Assembly (NCBI RefSeq): GCF_000382385.1
Contig: NZ_KB908330.1
Location: 1-64,000 of the forward strand
Direction: 5' to 3'
DNA from: Segatella maculosa DSM 19339 = JCM 15638
GTDB lineage: Bacteria > Bacteroidota > Bacteroidia > Bacteroidales > Bacteroidaceae
Length of the DNA stretch: 64,000 bases
How positions within the stretch are numbered: position 1 is the stretch's first letter; every line of letters begins with the position of its first letter. The notes below the pieces were generated by a model. The model saw only the letters and a list, made by a program, of their open reading frames with translations. It did not search any database and was not told the DNA's origin. The position numbers were made by a program, and so were the translations under genes. Below are positions 1 through 9,807 of the stretch, in pieces.

Positions 1-2479
1 AATTACCTTCGTAAGAGTTGACAAACACGGGATCTGTGCGCTTGGCATGACCGAGTTCGTAACCTCCGATGAGATTAACACCGAAACGTTGATCCCAATT
101 GAAGTTGTTCGTAAAACCAAAAGGATTTATCAAAAGGTCGAAAGTGGCACCACGCGTACCCACCAGCAACTTGGTTGGCTGGCCGGCATAGCTGCTCGAT
201 GCCCAATCGGCATTGGTTACATGGAAACCGGAACGTGCAGCAAAGGCTGAAGAGAACCACCAACCCAATGAAGCCGTGGCATCAAACCCGCGCGTATTTC
301 TAAACCCGAGGGAGGTACGTCCCGTATAAGAGGAGCCAAAAGTATATTCAAAGAAGAACTTAGACTGTGTGGCTGCATCGAAGATTTGCTCGGTTCCATC
401 GAAGTTATACATCATACCAATATTGAAGTTATTGGTAAAGGTGCCTTCCTTCGAATATACCGTATGATAGGGATATCTGTTTTGCGGCATACGATAAACC
501 GTATGATTGATGAACAGAGCTGCCCTGCGCGATACATTATAAGACAGCATACCACCCACATTCGCAGCGAAATCCGTTCCACCATTACCCATCAGCAACG
601 TAGGACCTGCATAGAGATAGACATTCCAACGACGCAAGGGGTCATAGCCCGCCATCATGTTAGACAGGTTGAGCTGATAGTCCAACGAAAAGAGGTAATT
701 CTCAAACCTATACTTATCTATACCAGAAGGCGTATTGCCATAGTAAGCCAAAGACTCCTTCATCCATTCTCCCTGCAAACGGACACCATGAATGGGATTA
801 AACCGATAACCACCAAACGCCAAGACGTTTTTGAACAAGTCATGTTGATAACCGGAGAATCTCCAATCCCAAACCGTATTGTTCCATCCTAAACCTACAC
901 CGGCAAAGAAACCGCTAAGAGGAGTGTTCTTGATAGAGTCTCTACTAACCGAGTCGGTACCAAACACATGGTAGTTGCGGATAGCCTTGTCACGGAATAG
1001 AACGGAAAGTCCGAGTTTAAGCGCATATTCATCATAACGTGCCCTATCGAGATTACCGTTGTAATGCTGTATAGGCATATACGTGGGTTCCAAAGTCAGA
1101 CGAAGATCGTTTGTCAACTTCATCCAAAGCTGTCCGCCCAAACGGAATGCCGTGTAATTTCCTTCAAAAGAATTAGCAAAGCCTGGTGTCGTCTTTTTCA
1201 ATCTGCCAAACTCATAGCCAGCCAAAAGATTCAATCCGAAGTTAGAATCCCAGTTATAATGACGCTTGAAACCAAAAGGATTGAAAAGGAAGTCGAAATT
1301 TAATCCGTTTGTTCCAATCATATATTTTACCGGCTTCCTACTCAATGTGCCATCTTTCCAATCGGCATTCGTCACATGAATTCCCGAACGGATACCCACA
1401 GCGGGAGCCAGCCACCAACCAACAGCAGCAGATGCGTCAAAGCCCTTTGTGTTCAGTAACGAGAGTCCGTCCGTCTTTCCCATGAAAGAACTGCCGAAGC
1501 CATAGTCAAAGAATACCGGGAAACGAAGATGTTTCAACTGACCGTTGTCTGACAGATAGCGCAAATCATTATTGAAACGCTTCATAAAGACACCTGCATG
1601 TGCCTTGTCCGAAAGCTGACGGTCGAAATACCACTGATACATGAGATTCATTCCGTAAGCAAAATCGGGATCGCTATAGCCTGGATTTGTTAAAAGATTA
1701 TATTTCGTCGAAGCAACTTTAAAATAAGGTTCAAAGCCAAATGAAGCATGCGGACTTGCAAAGAACTTGAATTGGAAGCCTACATGACCGTCGAATGAAG
1801 TTCCCGAAGTGTAGGCATAAGTAGCAGGCAGACCGGGGTTCTTCCATGAATGCATACTTGAAGAGCGAAAACCAAGCCCTACAATACCCGACACACTGAA
1901 AGGGCGCTCTGGACGATAACCCAACAGATAATTGCTGAAATTATACAAGAAATCAACATAACCGCCATAAGAATTATATTGGTTCGTGTTGAACACACCT
2001 GCAGAAGGGTTTGTATATCCCCATGATTTCTCCAAACCTACACGGAAAGAAGACATTGGACTGAGTTCTTTTCCCAGACCAAGGCGGAAACTCATTATCG
2101 GTGTATAGTAGAGTTCCTGATTAGAGTTCTCATAAAAGTGACCTACACCACCACCTATATGAAAATAGGTGTTACCCAAAAATCCTCTGTTCACGTATTG
2201 GTCGCCTTTAAAACGATGGCGACTGTCAAGCACATAATTAAGTGCGTTAAAGTTCTTTTGGCGAGGAGCACCATAGTAAGCCGTATCCTGCTGAGCAACC
2301 GTAGAATCTGCAAGCGCTTCCTCCAACTCGCTCAAATCCCGCGCAACTGTATCTGTTTGCTGTATGCCGAAATGACGAGCACCCGGCAACGCCTCCGCTA
2401 CCAAAGCGGGTGTCGTTGCAGCAACGCTACTCACAACAAAAGTCGGTACAGATAACAGTAACAAAAATATCCTTCTCAT
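1..2479 (-). CDS. Large outer-membrane beta-barrel protein, 3' end outside window
   Basis: An uninterrupted minus-strand frame runs from an ATG at 2479 through 826 codons to the left edge, so the C-terminus is missing. It starts MRRIFLLLLS, a signal-peptide-like start, followed by alternating aromatic/glycine beta strands typical of outer-membrane barrels. Two segments about 380 residues apart are clearly homologous: each has GFDA(S/T)A, GWW, HVTNADW, NPFGF, NWD, FG and GYE(F/L)G in the same order, so the protein is an internal duplication. It is the last gene of a minus-strand operon that begins at 8752, 18 bp after the OmpA-like gene. Function is not recognised; a surface or adhesion-related barrel is an inference from the neighbours. 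Confidence 0.8.
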   Translation of the reverse strand, partial: MRRIFLLLLSVPTFVVSSVAATTPALVAEALPGARHFGIQQTDTVARDLSELEEALADSTVAQQDTAYYGAPRQKNFNALNYVLDSRHRFKGDQYVNRGFLGNTYFHIGGGVGHFYENSNQELYYTPIMSFRLGLGKELSPMSSFRVGLEKSWGYTNPSAGVFNTNQYNSYGGYVDFLYNFSNYLLGYRPERPFSVSGIVGLGFRSSSMHSWKNPGLPATYAYTSGTSFDGHVGFQFKFFASPHASFGFEPYFKVASTKYNLLTNPGYSDPDFAYGMNLMYQWYFDRQLSDKAHAGVFMKRFNNDLRYLSDNGQLKHLRFPVFFDYGFGSSFMGKTDGLSLLNTKGFDASAAVGWWLAPAVGIRSGIHVTNADWKDGTLSRKPVKYMIGTNGLNFDFLFNPFGFKRHYNWDSNFGLNLLAGYEFGRLKKTTPGFANSFEGNYTAFRLGGQLWMKLTNDLRLTLEPTYMPIQHYNGNLDRARYDEYALKLGLSVLFRDKAIRNYHVFGTDSVSRDSIKNTPLSGFFAGVGLGWNNTVWDWRFSGYQHDLFKNVLAFGGYRFNPIHGVRLQGEWMKESLAYYGNTPSGIDKYRFENYLFSLDYQLNLSNMMAGYDPLRRWNVYLYAGPTLLMGNGGTDFAANVGGMLSYNVSRRAALFINHTVYRMPQNRYPYHTVYSKEGTFTNNFNIGMMYNFDGTEQIFDAATQSKFFFEYTFGSSYTGRTSLGFRNTRGFDATASLGWWFSSAFAARSGFHVTNADWASSSYAGQPTKLLVGTRGATFDLLINPFGFTNNFNWDQRFGVNLIGGYELGHAKRTDPVFVNSYEGN

Positions 2480-2497
2480 TATTCTTTCTGTTTATAT

Positions 2498-4933
2498 CTA
2501 TTTATTGGCCTCCTCAGCCTTATTCTCTTCTGTCTCCACAGGCGCTGTTTCCTCTGTTGACATCGTTATATATTTAAAACGCTCTCTATAGTCCGGAATG
2601 CTTGCCTCTTTATAAGGATAGCGTTTCCGCAAATCATCACTGATATTGGCATCGGTATTGAAAAACTTATGGAACGAGTCGTCCAAATCAAAGCTGTGTT
2701 GGAAATATGCCAAGAAGTCAGGACAGTCTATTGCCTGCAACTTCAACGCAATGTCTGCGCCATACTTATTGATAAGATCCGTTATTGTGACGTTCTCCAT
2801 ATCCGGATCGTTTGCAACAACGACTCCCTTCAAATACCATTTCTTTGCCAAATTATCGGGCAGAGAATCTATCAGAGGTTCTATTTGCTTATAAGTGTAG
2901 CCCAACTCTGGAGCCAACTCCGTACTCAAAACTGCACGGTTCACCGGATTGGTGTTCATCACATAATCCAAGGCAGCCTTCGCACGTGCCTCTTCGGCCG
3001 GCGTTTTATTCTGCTTGAAGAACAACGTTTGCAAATCTATCAGCATCTTCAACTCATGGAACTTACTTATATCCGGCAACTTGTTTGCCAAGAATGCAGC
3101 CTCGCCCAATTTACGCTTACGCAAATACATCAAAGCTTGATTGGCGACAATTTCCTTAAAATTGACCGTATAATTGTAAGAGTTGTCAAATGCGATAGGA
3201 CGGGAGACCTCGATACCAGCCTGCATGTCAATAAAAGGCTTCAAAATATCCAAATTGACAGAATCGGCATCTAACATATAACAAGCGACCTTGTTAGCAA
3301 TATAAGCGGCAAAAGGACTAAACTTGGCCGTCTTACGAGCCATATTCTCCTTGTAAGCCCGCATCGTTATCTTGCGTATCTCGGCAGAGTCCTTAATTTG
3401 GGACAACAAATTAAAATAATCACCATTTGAGAACATCTCTGTTCCACCTTCGGCATAGCGAGGATCATTATAATAGGTCCATACCGTTTCGACCGGATCA
3501 AGTATCTTATTTCTTCTGATGGTATAAGAACTCTTAATCAAACGCTGATTCTGCATCACACGCTGTATCAACATATTGCTTGCCATCATTCGATTCAACC
3601 CGGCAAGGTCATGAGCCTGTCCATACTTTCTCAACTCCTCGGCTTCAGCCTTTTGGCCGTAACGGACCAAAGAGTCGGCCACGTCATCCCATGTATATAC
3701 ATGCGGTTCCTTGACAACTAAGTCTGCACTGCTGATTTGTGAACCGATGATTCGCAAAATCTTCCGTGCACGATTTGCTGCCAAAGACTTGTTGGAATTA
3801 AATCCTCCTTCAGGAGAAGCTGCACCTTGAATTGTGAAGTTCACCAAAGAACGTCCGTATGAGCGAAGCTCTCGCACGAGCATATCCAAAGTCTGCTGGT
3901 TCACGGAATCTGAAGTAAGTTCGTCCTTACCCACAACAAAGAACAATTCCAAATCTCTTGGAACCTCTTGGAGACGTGCCCTTACTTGCTCGAAAAAGCG
4001 TGAAGACAGGTTCATCTCGTTCTTTGCCGTAGCTGCATCAAGCATCTTCCAAGGCTTTCTGCTGTTTGCAGAGCCCTCCTTATTATCTTTGAAATAAACA
4101 TGCGTGTAGTCTTCAAGGCTCACCTTGCCCACCCATTTGTAACTCTTGTTGGGATCAGGCTTCGGGAAAGTGACTTCCCAATCCAGCCGCAAAGCCTTTT
4201 CACTCAAAGGCTGCTGTGGGTCATAATAGGAATGGAGAGAATCATTACGCTCATAATCGTAACTCTTACGGCGAATTTGATTATGATGATATTGGAAACC
4301 CTCGAAAACCATCGGCTCCAAATACTGAACCGTATCCTTGGTCTCCACATCCAATGCGGCAGGCTGGAATATCAAGCGGGCATGCTTCTTGGCGTAATTC
4401 TCAGGAAGGCCGATGCTGACGTTCCAATGAACGTTAGGTCCATCATCCAAGGGGGGCTGTTCTGAGAAGTTCACTCCTTTTCGCTTGGCGTAGACACTTG
4501 TTCCTTTCAACAAGATGGCGTCATTTGATCCCGAAGTAAACGAAATATCATAATTAAGCTGTGTACCTTTGATCTCAATCAATTTCACCTGATTGTCACT
4601 GATAACAAGCAGCGCACCGTTAGCAGAAATATCAGCTTCGAAGTGGCCTTCGTAGTCAGGGGTAACAACCTCGTTACTCTTGATATTCACAACACTTCCC
4701 AACTCATTGCCCTTCTGACGGTAAAGATTGGCCTGTGCACGGGCATCTTTCTTGTTATCGAAGACATACACAGGAACTGACAAAGGTTCTTTCCCACCTG
4801 TCTTTCCGTCAAGCGTACGCATTGTCTTCGAAATGTTACCTGTAATATGAATTACCTGAGCACGGCCGATTTCCGTAGAAAACAGAAAAACGAGCAATAG
4901 CAGATATATGTATTTAATATATTTCTTCATCAT
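2498..4933 (-). CDS. OmpA-like outer membrane/periplasmic protein, 811 aa
   Basis: Begins with a signal peptide (MMKKYIKYIYLLLLVFLFS, cleavage after about residue 25). Residues about 26-130 look like a carboxypeptidase-regulatory-type beta fold (PLSVPVYVF and later YEGHFEADI). Around residues 315-400 lies an OmpA-like segment (FFVVGKDELTSDS, IQGAASPEGG, NRARKIL), the peptidoglycan-binding type of fold. The C-terminal half is helical with repeats resembling TPR units and an acidic tail (ETEENKAEE). Its place directly downstream of two DUF3575-like barrels suggests that it anchors or assembles an envelope complex. This arrangement recalls fimbrial-type loci of Bacteroidales, but no fimbrillin gene is seen here. 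Confidence 0.7.
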   Translation of the reverse strand: MMKKYIKYIYLLLLVFLFSTEIGRAQVIHITGNISKTMRTLDGKTGGKEPLSVPVYVFDNKKDARAQANLYRQKGNELGSVVNIKSNEVVTPDYEGHFEADISANGALLVISDNQVKLIEIKGTQLNYDISFTSGSNDAILLKGTSVYAKRKGVNFSEQPPLDDGPNVHWNVSIGLPENYAKKHARLIFQPAALDVETKDTVQYLEPMVFEGFQYHHNQIRRKSYDYERNDSLHSYYDPQQPLSEKALRLDWEVTFPKPDPNKSYKWVGKVSLEDYTHVYFKDNKEGSANSRKPWKMLDAATAKNEMNLSSRFFEQVRARLQEVPRDLELFFVVGKDELTSDSVNQQTLDMLVRELRSYGRSLVNFTIQGAASPEGGFNSNKSLAANRARKILRIIGSQISSADLVVKEPHVYTWDDVADSLVRYGQKAEAEELRKYGQAHDLAGLNRMMASNMLIQRVMQNQRLIKSSYTIRRNKILDPVETVWTYYNDPRYAEGGTEMFSNGDYFNLLSQIKDSAEIRKITMRAYKENMARKTAKFSPFAAYIANKVACYMLDADSVNLDILKPFIDMQAGIEVSRPIAFDNSYNYTVNFKEIVANQALMYLRKRKLGEAAFLANKLPDISKFHELKMLIDLQTLFFKQNKTPAEEARAKAALDYVMNTNPVNRAVLSTELAPELGYTYKQIEPLIDSLPDNLAKKWYLKGVVVANDPDMENVTITDLINKYGADIALKLQAIDCPDFLAYFQHSFDLDDSFHKFFNTDANISDDLRKRYPYKEASIPDYRERFKYITMSTEETAPVETEENKAEEANK

Positions 4934-4949
4934 TCAAAAAATTACATTT

Positions 4950-5504
4950 CTACCATATCGTATAAGAAAGTGTGACGCCTATCTTGGTAGGCAGGATATA
5001 ACAACTACTGAAACCCTTACGTAAAAGCGAACCGTTGTTCAGTTGAAGGTCAGGATGGTCGAGATGCAGCTTCTTATGGCGCGTACCAATGAAGCCGAAA
5101 CCGGCATGTGCATCGATGGCCCATTTATCGGACAATGCAAAAACATAGCCGAACGTCAGGCCTGCACCAAGGGCATAGCCGTCATAATTCACATTTTCGT
5201 GGGTAAACAAATAATCGGCTGCCAACAGACTGACACCAACAAAATGATGGTAGAGTGGACGACCACCAAAATAGTAGCGGTATTCAGGCTGCACACCCAT
5301 GATTTTCAAATTATCGTGGAAATAAGGGTTCTTCGTTCCGAAGACCGACAAGCCCAATGTTGAGCGGTTACCTATCGTCATCTCGGCTCCTAAATTGTAG
5401 GTTTGCAGTGCCAACATCGTTACATCTGTGTTGACACTAAGCCTCTGCGCATGAGAAGCAACCGTCCCTAAAGCCATGATGAGCATCAAAAATATCTTTT
5501 TCAT
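4950..5504 (-). CDS. DUF3575-like outer membrane barrel, 184 aa
   Basis: Signal peptide MKKIFLMLIMALGTVASHAQ is followed by a small barrel: NLGAEMTIGNRSTLGLS, PEYRYYFGGRPLYHHFVG, YDGYALGAGLTFGYVFALS and a final strand ending in an aromatic residue (LSYTIW). The combination of EYRYY, YHHFVG and GYxxxLS matches the DUF3575 family as remembered. The ATG at 5504 lies 13 bp beyond the upstream gene, and the stop is 16 bp before the OmpA-like gene, so it is translated from the same operon mRNA. The final aromatic residue fits recognition by the BAM machinery. Confidence 0.75.
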   Translation of the reverse strand: MKKIFLMLIMALGTVASHAQRLSVNTDVTMLALQTYNLGAEMTIGNRSTLGLSVFGTKNPYFHDNLKIMGVQPEYRYYFGGRPLYHHFVGVSLLAADYLFTHENVNYDGYALGAGLTFGYVFALSDKWAIDAHAGFGFIGTRHKKLHLDHPDLQLNNGSLLRKGFSSCYILPTKIGVTLSYTIW

Positions 5505-5517
5505 TTCCTATACAGCC

Positions 5518-7299
5518 TTATTGTTGCGTATTTTGTTCTTTCATCCATGCAGTCAGCCTGTCATACGTCAGGAAAGCACCTTTAAAAACAGCATCAGTTC
5601 CATTGTCACGCGCTACCGTTCTAACTTGTGCGGACGCGAGTTCTGCCTGGGTCGTGGGAACAGAGTCTGTCTGTTCCGTAGGAGTTTCTGTCGGTTTTGA
5701 GTCTGCCGGTGTTCCGTTTTCACCTGTTCCCGTAGTAGGCACTGAGTCTGTTGCAGGCTGCTCGGCCGGCGTGGTCGATGGCGTTTCCTCTACGGGCTTC
5801 TCCTCTTTCTTCTCACCCTCTGTCGTTGTAGGGGTCGATTCGGTAGGCGTAGCAGGGCTTTCCGCAGGTTTTTCTTTCTCTTTATTCTCATCTTCCGGAG
5901 TAGAAGGGGCAGAAGGTTTTTCTGAAGTTGTTGGCGGATTATCACCGGCAGGGGCCTCGGTCGGATTGCTCTTTCCATTTTCCTCGGCAGGCTGTTCCGT
6001 TTCCGTCTTCTTATCACCTTCAGTAGTAGGCTTTCCAGGAGCATTGTCCGGTGTTTCCGTAGGCTCTGACGGCTGATTGTCATCACCGTTCTTTTCTACA
6101 GGAGCCTCATTCCCGGCCGGAACGGTCGTGGTAGTATCTGTAGGAGTAGTCATTGTCGTATCGACAGGCTGTTCCAATGTAGTCGTGTCGCTCACGACAG
6201 TTGTATCCGCACCGGCCGTGGTCGTATCTACAGGTACAATGGCACTCGCACCACGCTTTCTCATTGCTCTCAGTGAGTCTACCATGTGTTTGTTAGCCTG
6301 TTTCAACGAATCGGCAAACATTTTATTGGCCAACCTCAGCGAGTCTGTTGTACGCTTGTTTGCAGCAATCTGTGCTTGACGCTCCTTATAGGCTATCGCA
6401 CGTATGTTCTTCAAAGAGTCTTGCATGAACTTCCGCTCCAACTCTCGATGCTGCTGTTCGAATCTCTTTTCGTAATCAAGCTTCTCCAAAGAGTCCTTTC
6501 TTATCTTTCGAGCCACCTTCTGTGCAGCCGCCGTACTGTCGCGCTGCAGCTTCAATGTAGCCAACATCACGCGGTAATCATTATCAACCTCAACACGTTT
6601 CTTGTATTTGTTGGCGACAATCGGACCGAAGTGATAAACGAGCGACACGCGCACCGCATCCGTAGCTGCTGCATAGATAAGCGGAGAGAATGTCGGTTTA
6701 TAACCTTTCTCAGGTTTTGTCGTTACATATTCAAAGCGATTGCCTCTGAGCTCACGCGTATATTCCTTATATTTTGCAAAGACAACACCGGCATTCACGC
6801 CCAAATCAAGGTCGAGACTGCTGCCATTGGTATAGCCATAGAGTTGCTTCACATAGCCGAAAGAGAGTCCACCAAAGGCTGAAGTTCCTTTGTAGCCCGT
6901 CTTTCCCAACTTGATATCAAAAGAATTAGCACCGGCATAGACACCCCAATAGAAAACGGAAGTGGGGTTCTTTCCATGCCAATATTTTCTTAACTGTATC
7001 CTGCCGTCATACAAATCATAGATATAGAAGCGCGGTTCTTTCGACTGCTCTTTCCAATTAAACCGGCCCTGTGCACCAACCGTCCATTTACTCCAGTTCC
7101 GATTGCCCAACGTAAACTCCACGCCCACGTTAGGGGTCAAGGCAAGCCAATCGACAGTATTCGTTCTGAAGTTGAATCGCTGACCGAACTTCAGGGTATC
7201 CACCTTGTTGTAGTATAGGAGCTGCGCTTGTGCCGATGCAACAAAAAACAATTGCATCAATAGACAGACAACCCATCTACATACTTTAGAATGATTCAT
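5518..7299 (-). CDS. DUF3575-like barrel with coiled coil and Thr/Pro/Glu-rich tail, 593 aa
   Basis: Signal peptide to about residue 25, then a beta-barrel-like region (NTVDWLALTPNVGVEFTLGN, YGVYAG, AFGGLSFGYVKQLYG) to about residue 230. Residues about 245-345 form a charged coiled coil in which a DSL triplet recurs roughly every 12-20 residues. Residues about 350-560 are low-complexity Thr/Pro/Glu/Asp sequence. A short folded end (LTYDRLTAWMKEQ) follows. The low-complexity part looks like an extended linker that could cross the peptidoglycan or lie exposed outside the cell; this is inference. It is second in the operon, 25 bp after the TPR gene. Confidence 0.7.
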   Translation of the reverse strand: MNHSKVCRWVVCLLMQLFFVASAQAQLLYYNKVDTLKFGQRFNFRTNTVDWLALTPNVGVEFTLGNRNWSKWTVGAQGRFNWKEQSKEPRFYIYDLYDGRIQLRKYWHGKNPTSVFYWGVYAGANSFDIKLGKTGYKGTSAFGGLSFGYVKQLYGYTNGSSLDLDLGVNAGVVFAKYKEYTRELRGNRFEYVTTKPEKGYKPTFSPLIYAAATDAVRVSLVYHFGPIVANKYKKRVEVDNDYRVMLATLKLQRDSTAAAQKVARKIRKDSLEKLDYEKRFEQQHRELERKFMQDSLKNIRAIAYKERQAQIAANKRTTDSLRLANKMFADSLKQANKHMVDSLRAMRKRGASAIVPVDTTTAGADTTVVSDTTTLEQPVDTTMTTPTDTTTTVPAGNEAPVEKNGDDNQPSEPTETPDNAPGKPTTEGDKKTETEQPAEENGKSNPTEAPAGDNPPTTSEKPSAPSTPEDENKEKEKPAESPATPTESTPTTTEGEKKEEKPVEETPSTTPAEQPATDSVPTTGTGENGTPADSKPTETPTEQTDSVPTTQAELASAQVRTVARDNGTDAVFKGAFLTYDRLTAWMKEQNTQQ

Positions 7300-7324
7300 A
7301 AATCTCTATAAAATCGTTATCTTT

Positions 7325-8752
7325 TTACTTCTTCGTACCTGCAATCGAAAGCAACTGCTTTGCATAACTGTCTTCAGGGTCCAACTTGATGATCTTCTCA
7401 GCATAGCTGACGGCCATCGGCATCACTTTCTTGATATAGTAATAGTAAGACAGCTGTTTATAACACTCTATCATGTAATCGTTATCACCACCGTCACGTT
7501 CCAAAATCTCCAAAGCCTGCTGATAATAGGGTTTGGCGAGGCCACGCACATATTTCGGATCCATCAAAGCATTGGCCTTGGCTCTCCAATAATAGCCCAC
7601 ATAGCTGTCGGGACGCAACTTAGACACCTCTCCGAACACTGCTTCCGCCTCTTTCAACACAGCAATCTTCTCAGGTGTCAGTTCATCACCCATCTTCTCG
7701 CTCGTTGCCTTGCGCCAATAAAGCATACCCAACTGGAACAAATCGCGCGAGCGATCATAGGTAGAGTCGGTAATCGTAGCCAAATAATCACGTGTATACT
7801 TGATGGCCTTGTCGTAATCACCGATTTTCTGATAGGCTGTGGCAATATCCTTGTCGATACCCGGCACGTTCTTAGCTTTCGCTCTTGCCAACTCAAACTT
7901 CTCAATGGCTTCTTCCGGGTGGCCCAATCCATTGAGCACATAACCATAATACAAGTAGTCCGTATAACGTATCTTCGTCGTATCGGTAGCCATGTCAAGC
8001 AATTCCTTGGCATTTTCAAGTGCAGCCTCATAATGCTCTTGGTCGGTATTACAATATAGCATTAGGCGCACAAGGTCGGTATTGTGCGGATGCAGCTCAT
8101 TACCTCTCGTGGCCACTTGCAATGCTTTCTCATAATTGCCCGACAATAGCACAGACTGGGCATAATGCACAAGTTCATCTTCGGTCATCAACGAGTCAGG
8201 CAACGACTCGTATCGAGCTATCGCCTCCGTATAATTCTGAGCACCATAGTATAATTCGGCTATCTTCCCGTCGACGGGAAGGTCGGGACGAAGCATTTTG
8301 ATAAAATTCAGTTTACTGATAGCATCTTTCATATCCGTAAACTTCACTACTTCTGCATACTTGAAATAGGCTTCCGGGTCGCGCTTATTGAAATACATCG
8401 CACGCCCGTAATAATATTTGGCAGAGTCCGTGTTGTTCTTCGCCAATGCAATATCACCACCTAAATTAATCGTCTTCGTGCTAATCTTATAACATTTCTT
8501 CGACAAGAGAAAATACTTTTCGGCCTCATCAATCTTTCCGGCCTTCAAGTAAGCCGACCCGATGGTGGCAATCATGTCCGTATTTTCCTTATCTGCCTTG
8601 ATAGCCTTCTCCACATAAGTCTTTGCCAAGCCTGGATTCGAATTAATCAGACTCACCATATCGTCAACCTTTCCGCTCTGCATCACGTTTTGAGCAACAA
8701 CAGGCGAAGCAGCTATCAAAATCACGACGATTAATAATTTAATTCTATACAT
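7325..8752 (-). CDS. Secreted TPR protein, 475 aa, first gene of the envelope operon
   Basis: MYRIKLLIVVILIAASPVVA is a signal peptide; the rest is a series of tetratricopeptide helices, for example AYLKAGKIDEAEKYFLLSK, YYYGRAMYF, GLGHPEEAIEKFELARAK and KIGDYDKAIKYTRDYL. About ten repeats fill the protein, so it is probably a periplasmic scaffold. A match to the Bacteroidetes promoter lies 77 bp upstream, making this the likely first cistron. It is similar in kind to TPR proteins that accompany outer-membrane assembly or gliding-type complexes, but no specific name can be given. Confidence 0.75.
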   Translation of the reverse strand: MYRIKLLIVVILIAASPVVAQNVMQSGKVDDMVSLINSNPGLAKTYVEKAIKADKENTDMIATIGSAYLKAGKIDEAEKYFLLSKKCYKISTKTINLGGDIALAKNNTDSAKYYYGRAMYFNKRDPEAYFKYAEVVKFTDMKDAISKLNFIKMLRPDLPVDGKIAELYYGAQNYTEAIARYESLPDSLMTEDELVHYAQSVLLSGNYEKALQVATRGNELHPHNTDLVRLMLYCNTDQEHYEAALENAKELLDMATDTTKIRYTDYLYYGYVLNGLGHPEEAIEKFELARAKAKNVPGIDKDIATAYQKIGDYDKAIKYTRDYLATITDSTYDRSRDLFQLGMLYWRKATSEKMGDELTPEKIAVLKEAEAVFGEVSKLRPDSYVGYYWRAKANALMDPKYVRGLAKPYYQQALEILERDGGDNDYMIECYKQLSYYYYIKKVMPMAVSYAEKIIKLDPEDSYAKQLLSIAGTKK

Positions 8753-8828
8753 ACACTATATATATTATTGAACGTGTAACACAACACGATAAAAACGTCT
8801 TTTTACCCTCTCTTTTGCTAAACGTGTG

Positions 8829-8860
8829 CAAAGTTACGACTTTTTTTTAGAGAATAACAA
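8829..8860 (-). promoter_or_regulatory. Bacteroidetes-type promoter of the envelope operon
   Basis: On the minus strand, TAACTTTG at 8836-8829 matches the -7 consensus TAnnTTTG, and a TTG at 8860-8858 sits 21 bp upstream as the -33 element. The predicted transcript start is about 70 nt before the ATG at 8752. Confidence 0.75.
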
Positions 8861-9413
8861 CCTTTTTAGATATTTTTTATTTCCATCCTCAAAAAAGGAG
8901 TCTGCCAACGAGCAACAAAAAGAATTACTAACAGCCTATGACACAGAAGCATTCCATCGCCTATCACGAAATCCTCACCTTGGAAATAAATGTGCATGAC
9001 TTGCACGCTCATACCATGAAACACAGTATTAACGAGACCCTATATATAAATAAGGTGTAATTCTACCATCCGCTTGTTTGCCTACCTCATGCCCCACAAA
9101 GTCCATTTTCCCTTTTCCCACACTATCACCTTAAAGTTCTCGGCTCTCCCCCGCAAGTCACTCACAGTCCTATTAAAGATGTGTTGTTTTACAACTTGAG
9201 ACAGACAGGCTTCCAATCTCAATCATTTTGCAGCCCGATATCAGCCATATTACCGTTCAAAACGACTAAGATTACAAGGTAAAGTGACTGAAACAAATGC
9301 ATCATTTGGCTAAGATTATAAGGCCGGAACATTGGACATGACGGCACAAACAAATGAAAGGAGAAAACATGCGGCTCATTATCAATACGTTTTCAAAGAA
9401 AAACGCAAAATAA
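8861..9413. other. Non-coding spacer with one degenerate palindromic repeat
   Basis: No convincing reading frame is seen between the envelope operon and rpsU. At 9238-9295 there is a worn copy of the ATATCAGCC-type palindromic repeat found elsewhere in the window (GATATCAGCCATATTACCG). Nothing else is recognised. Confidence 0.5.
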
Positions 9414-9445
9414 TTTGGAAATTAAGGAAATATAATGTAATTTTG
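9414..9445 (+). promoter_or_regulatory. Promoter for rpsU
   Basis: TTTG at 9414-9417 and TAATTTTG at 9438-9445 are separated by 20 bp, a close match to the Bacteroidetes housekeeping promoter. The transcript would carry a leader of about 85 nt before rpsU. Confidence 0.75.
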
Positions 9446-9536
9446 CACCCACTTATAGCGGAACGGTTTCAGAGACCAACTGCCACAACTTGAACATGAC
9501 ATTCAAAATAAACAATTTAAATAAAAACAAAAAAAC

Positions 9537-9728
9537 ATGATTATTGTACCCGTAAAAGATGGTGAGAACATCGAAAGAGCACTCAAAAAATTCAAAAGAA
9601 AATTCGAAAAGACAGGTGTTGTCAGAGAGCTTCGTGCCCGTCAGCAATACAACAAGCCGTCGGTTTTGAAGAGACTCAAGATGGAACACGCCATTTACGT
9701 ACAGAAGTTACGCACGAACGAGGAATAA
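9537..9728 (+). CDS. rpsU: 30S ribosomal protein S21
   Basis: A 63-residue basic protein beginning MIIVPVKDGENIERALKKFK, with the S21 signature (FKRKFEKTGVVRELRARQQY) and the usual family length. S21 sits near the anti-Shine-Dalgarno end of 16S rRNA in the small subunit and helps initiation. The ATG at 9537 follows an A-rich tract rather than a Shine-Dalgarno site, which is normal for Bacteroidetes. It leads the cluster that continues with xerC and hpf. Confidence 0.95.
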   Translation: MIIVPVKDGENIERALKKFKRKFEKTGVVRELRARQQYNKPSVLKRLKMEHAIYVQKLRTNEE

Positions 9729-9807
9729 AAACTCGTTAAAAATTTGGCCGTTTGAATTTAATTCCGTAAATTCGTTGCGTGAACATTGTGATAACAGCAG
9801 CGCATTT

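Noticed and set aside
5603..6379. Plus-strand ORFs rich in Ser/Val/Gly opposite the DUF3575-like gene
   Set aside because: They are antisense readings of the Thr/Pro/Glu-rich low-complexity segment; no start signals.
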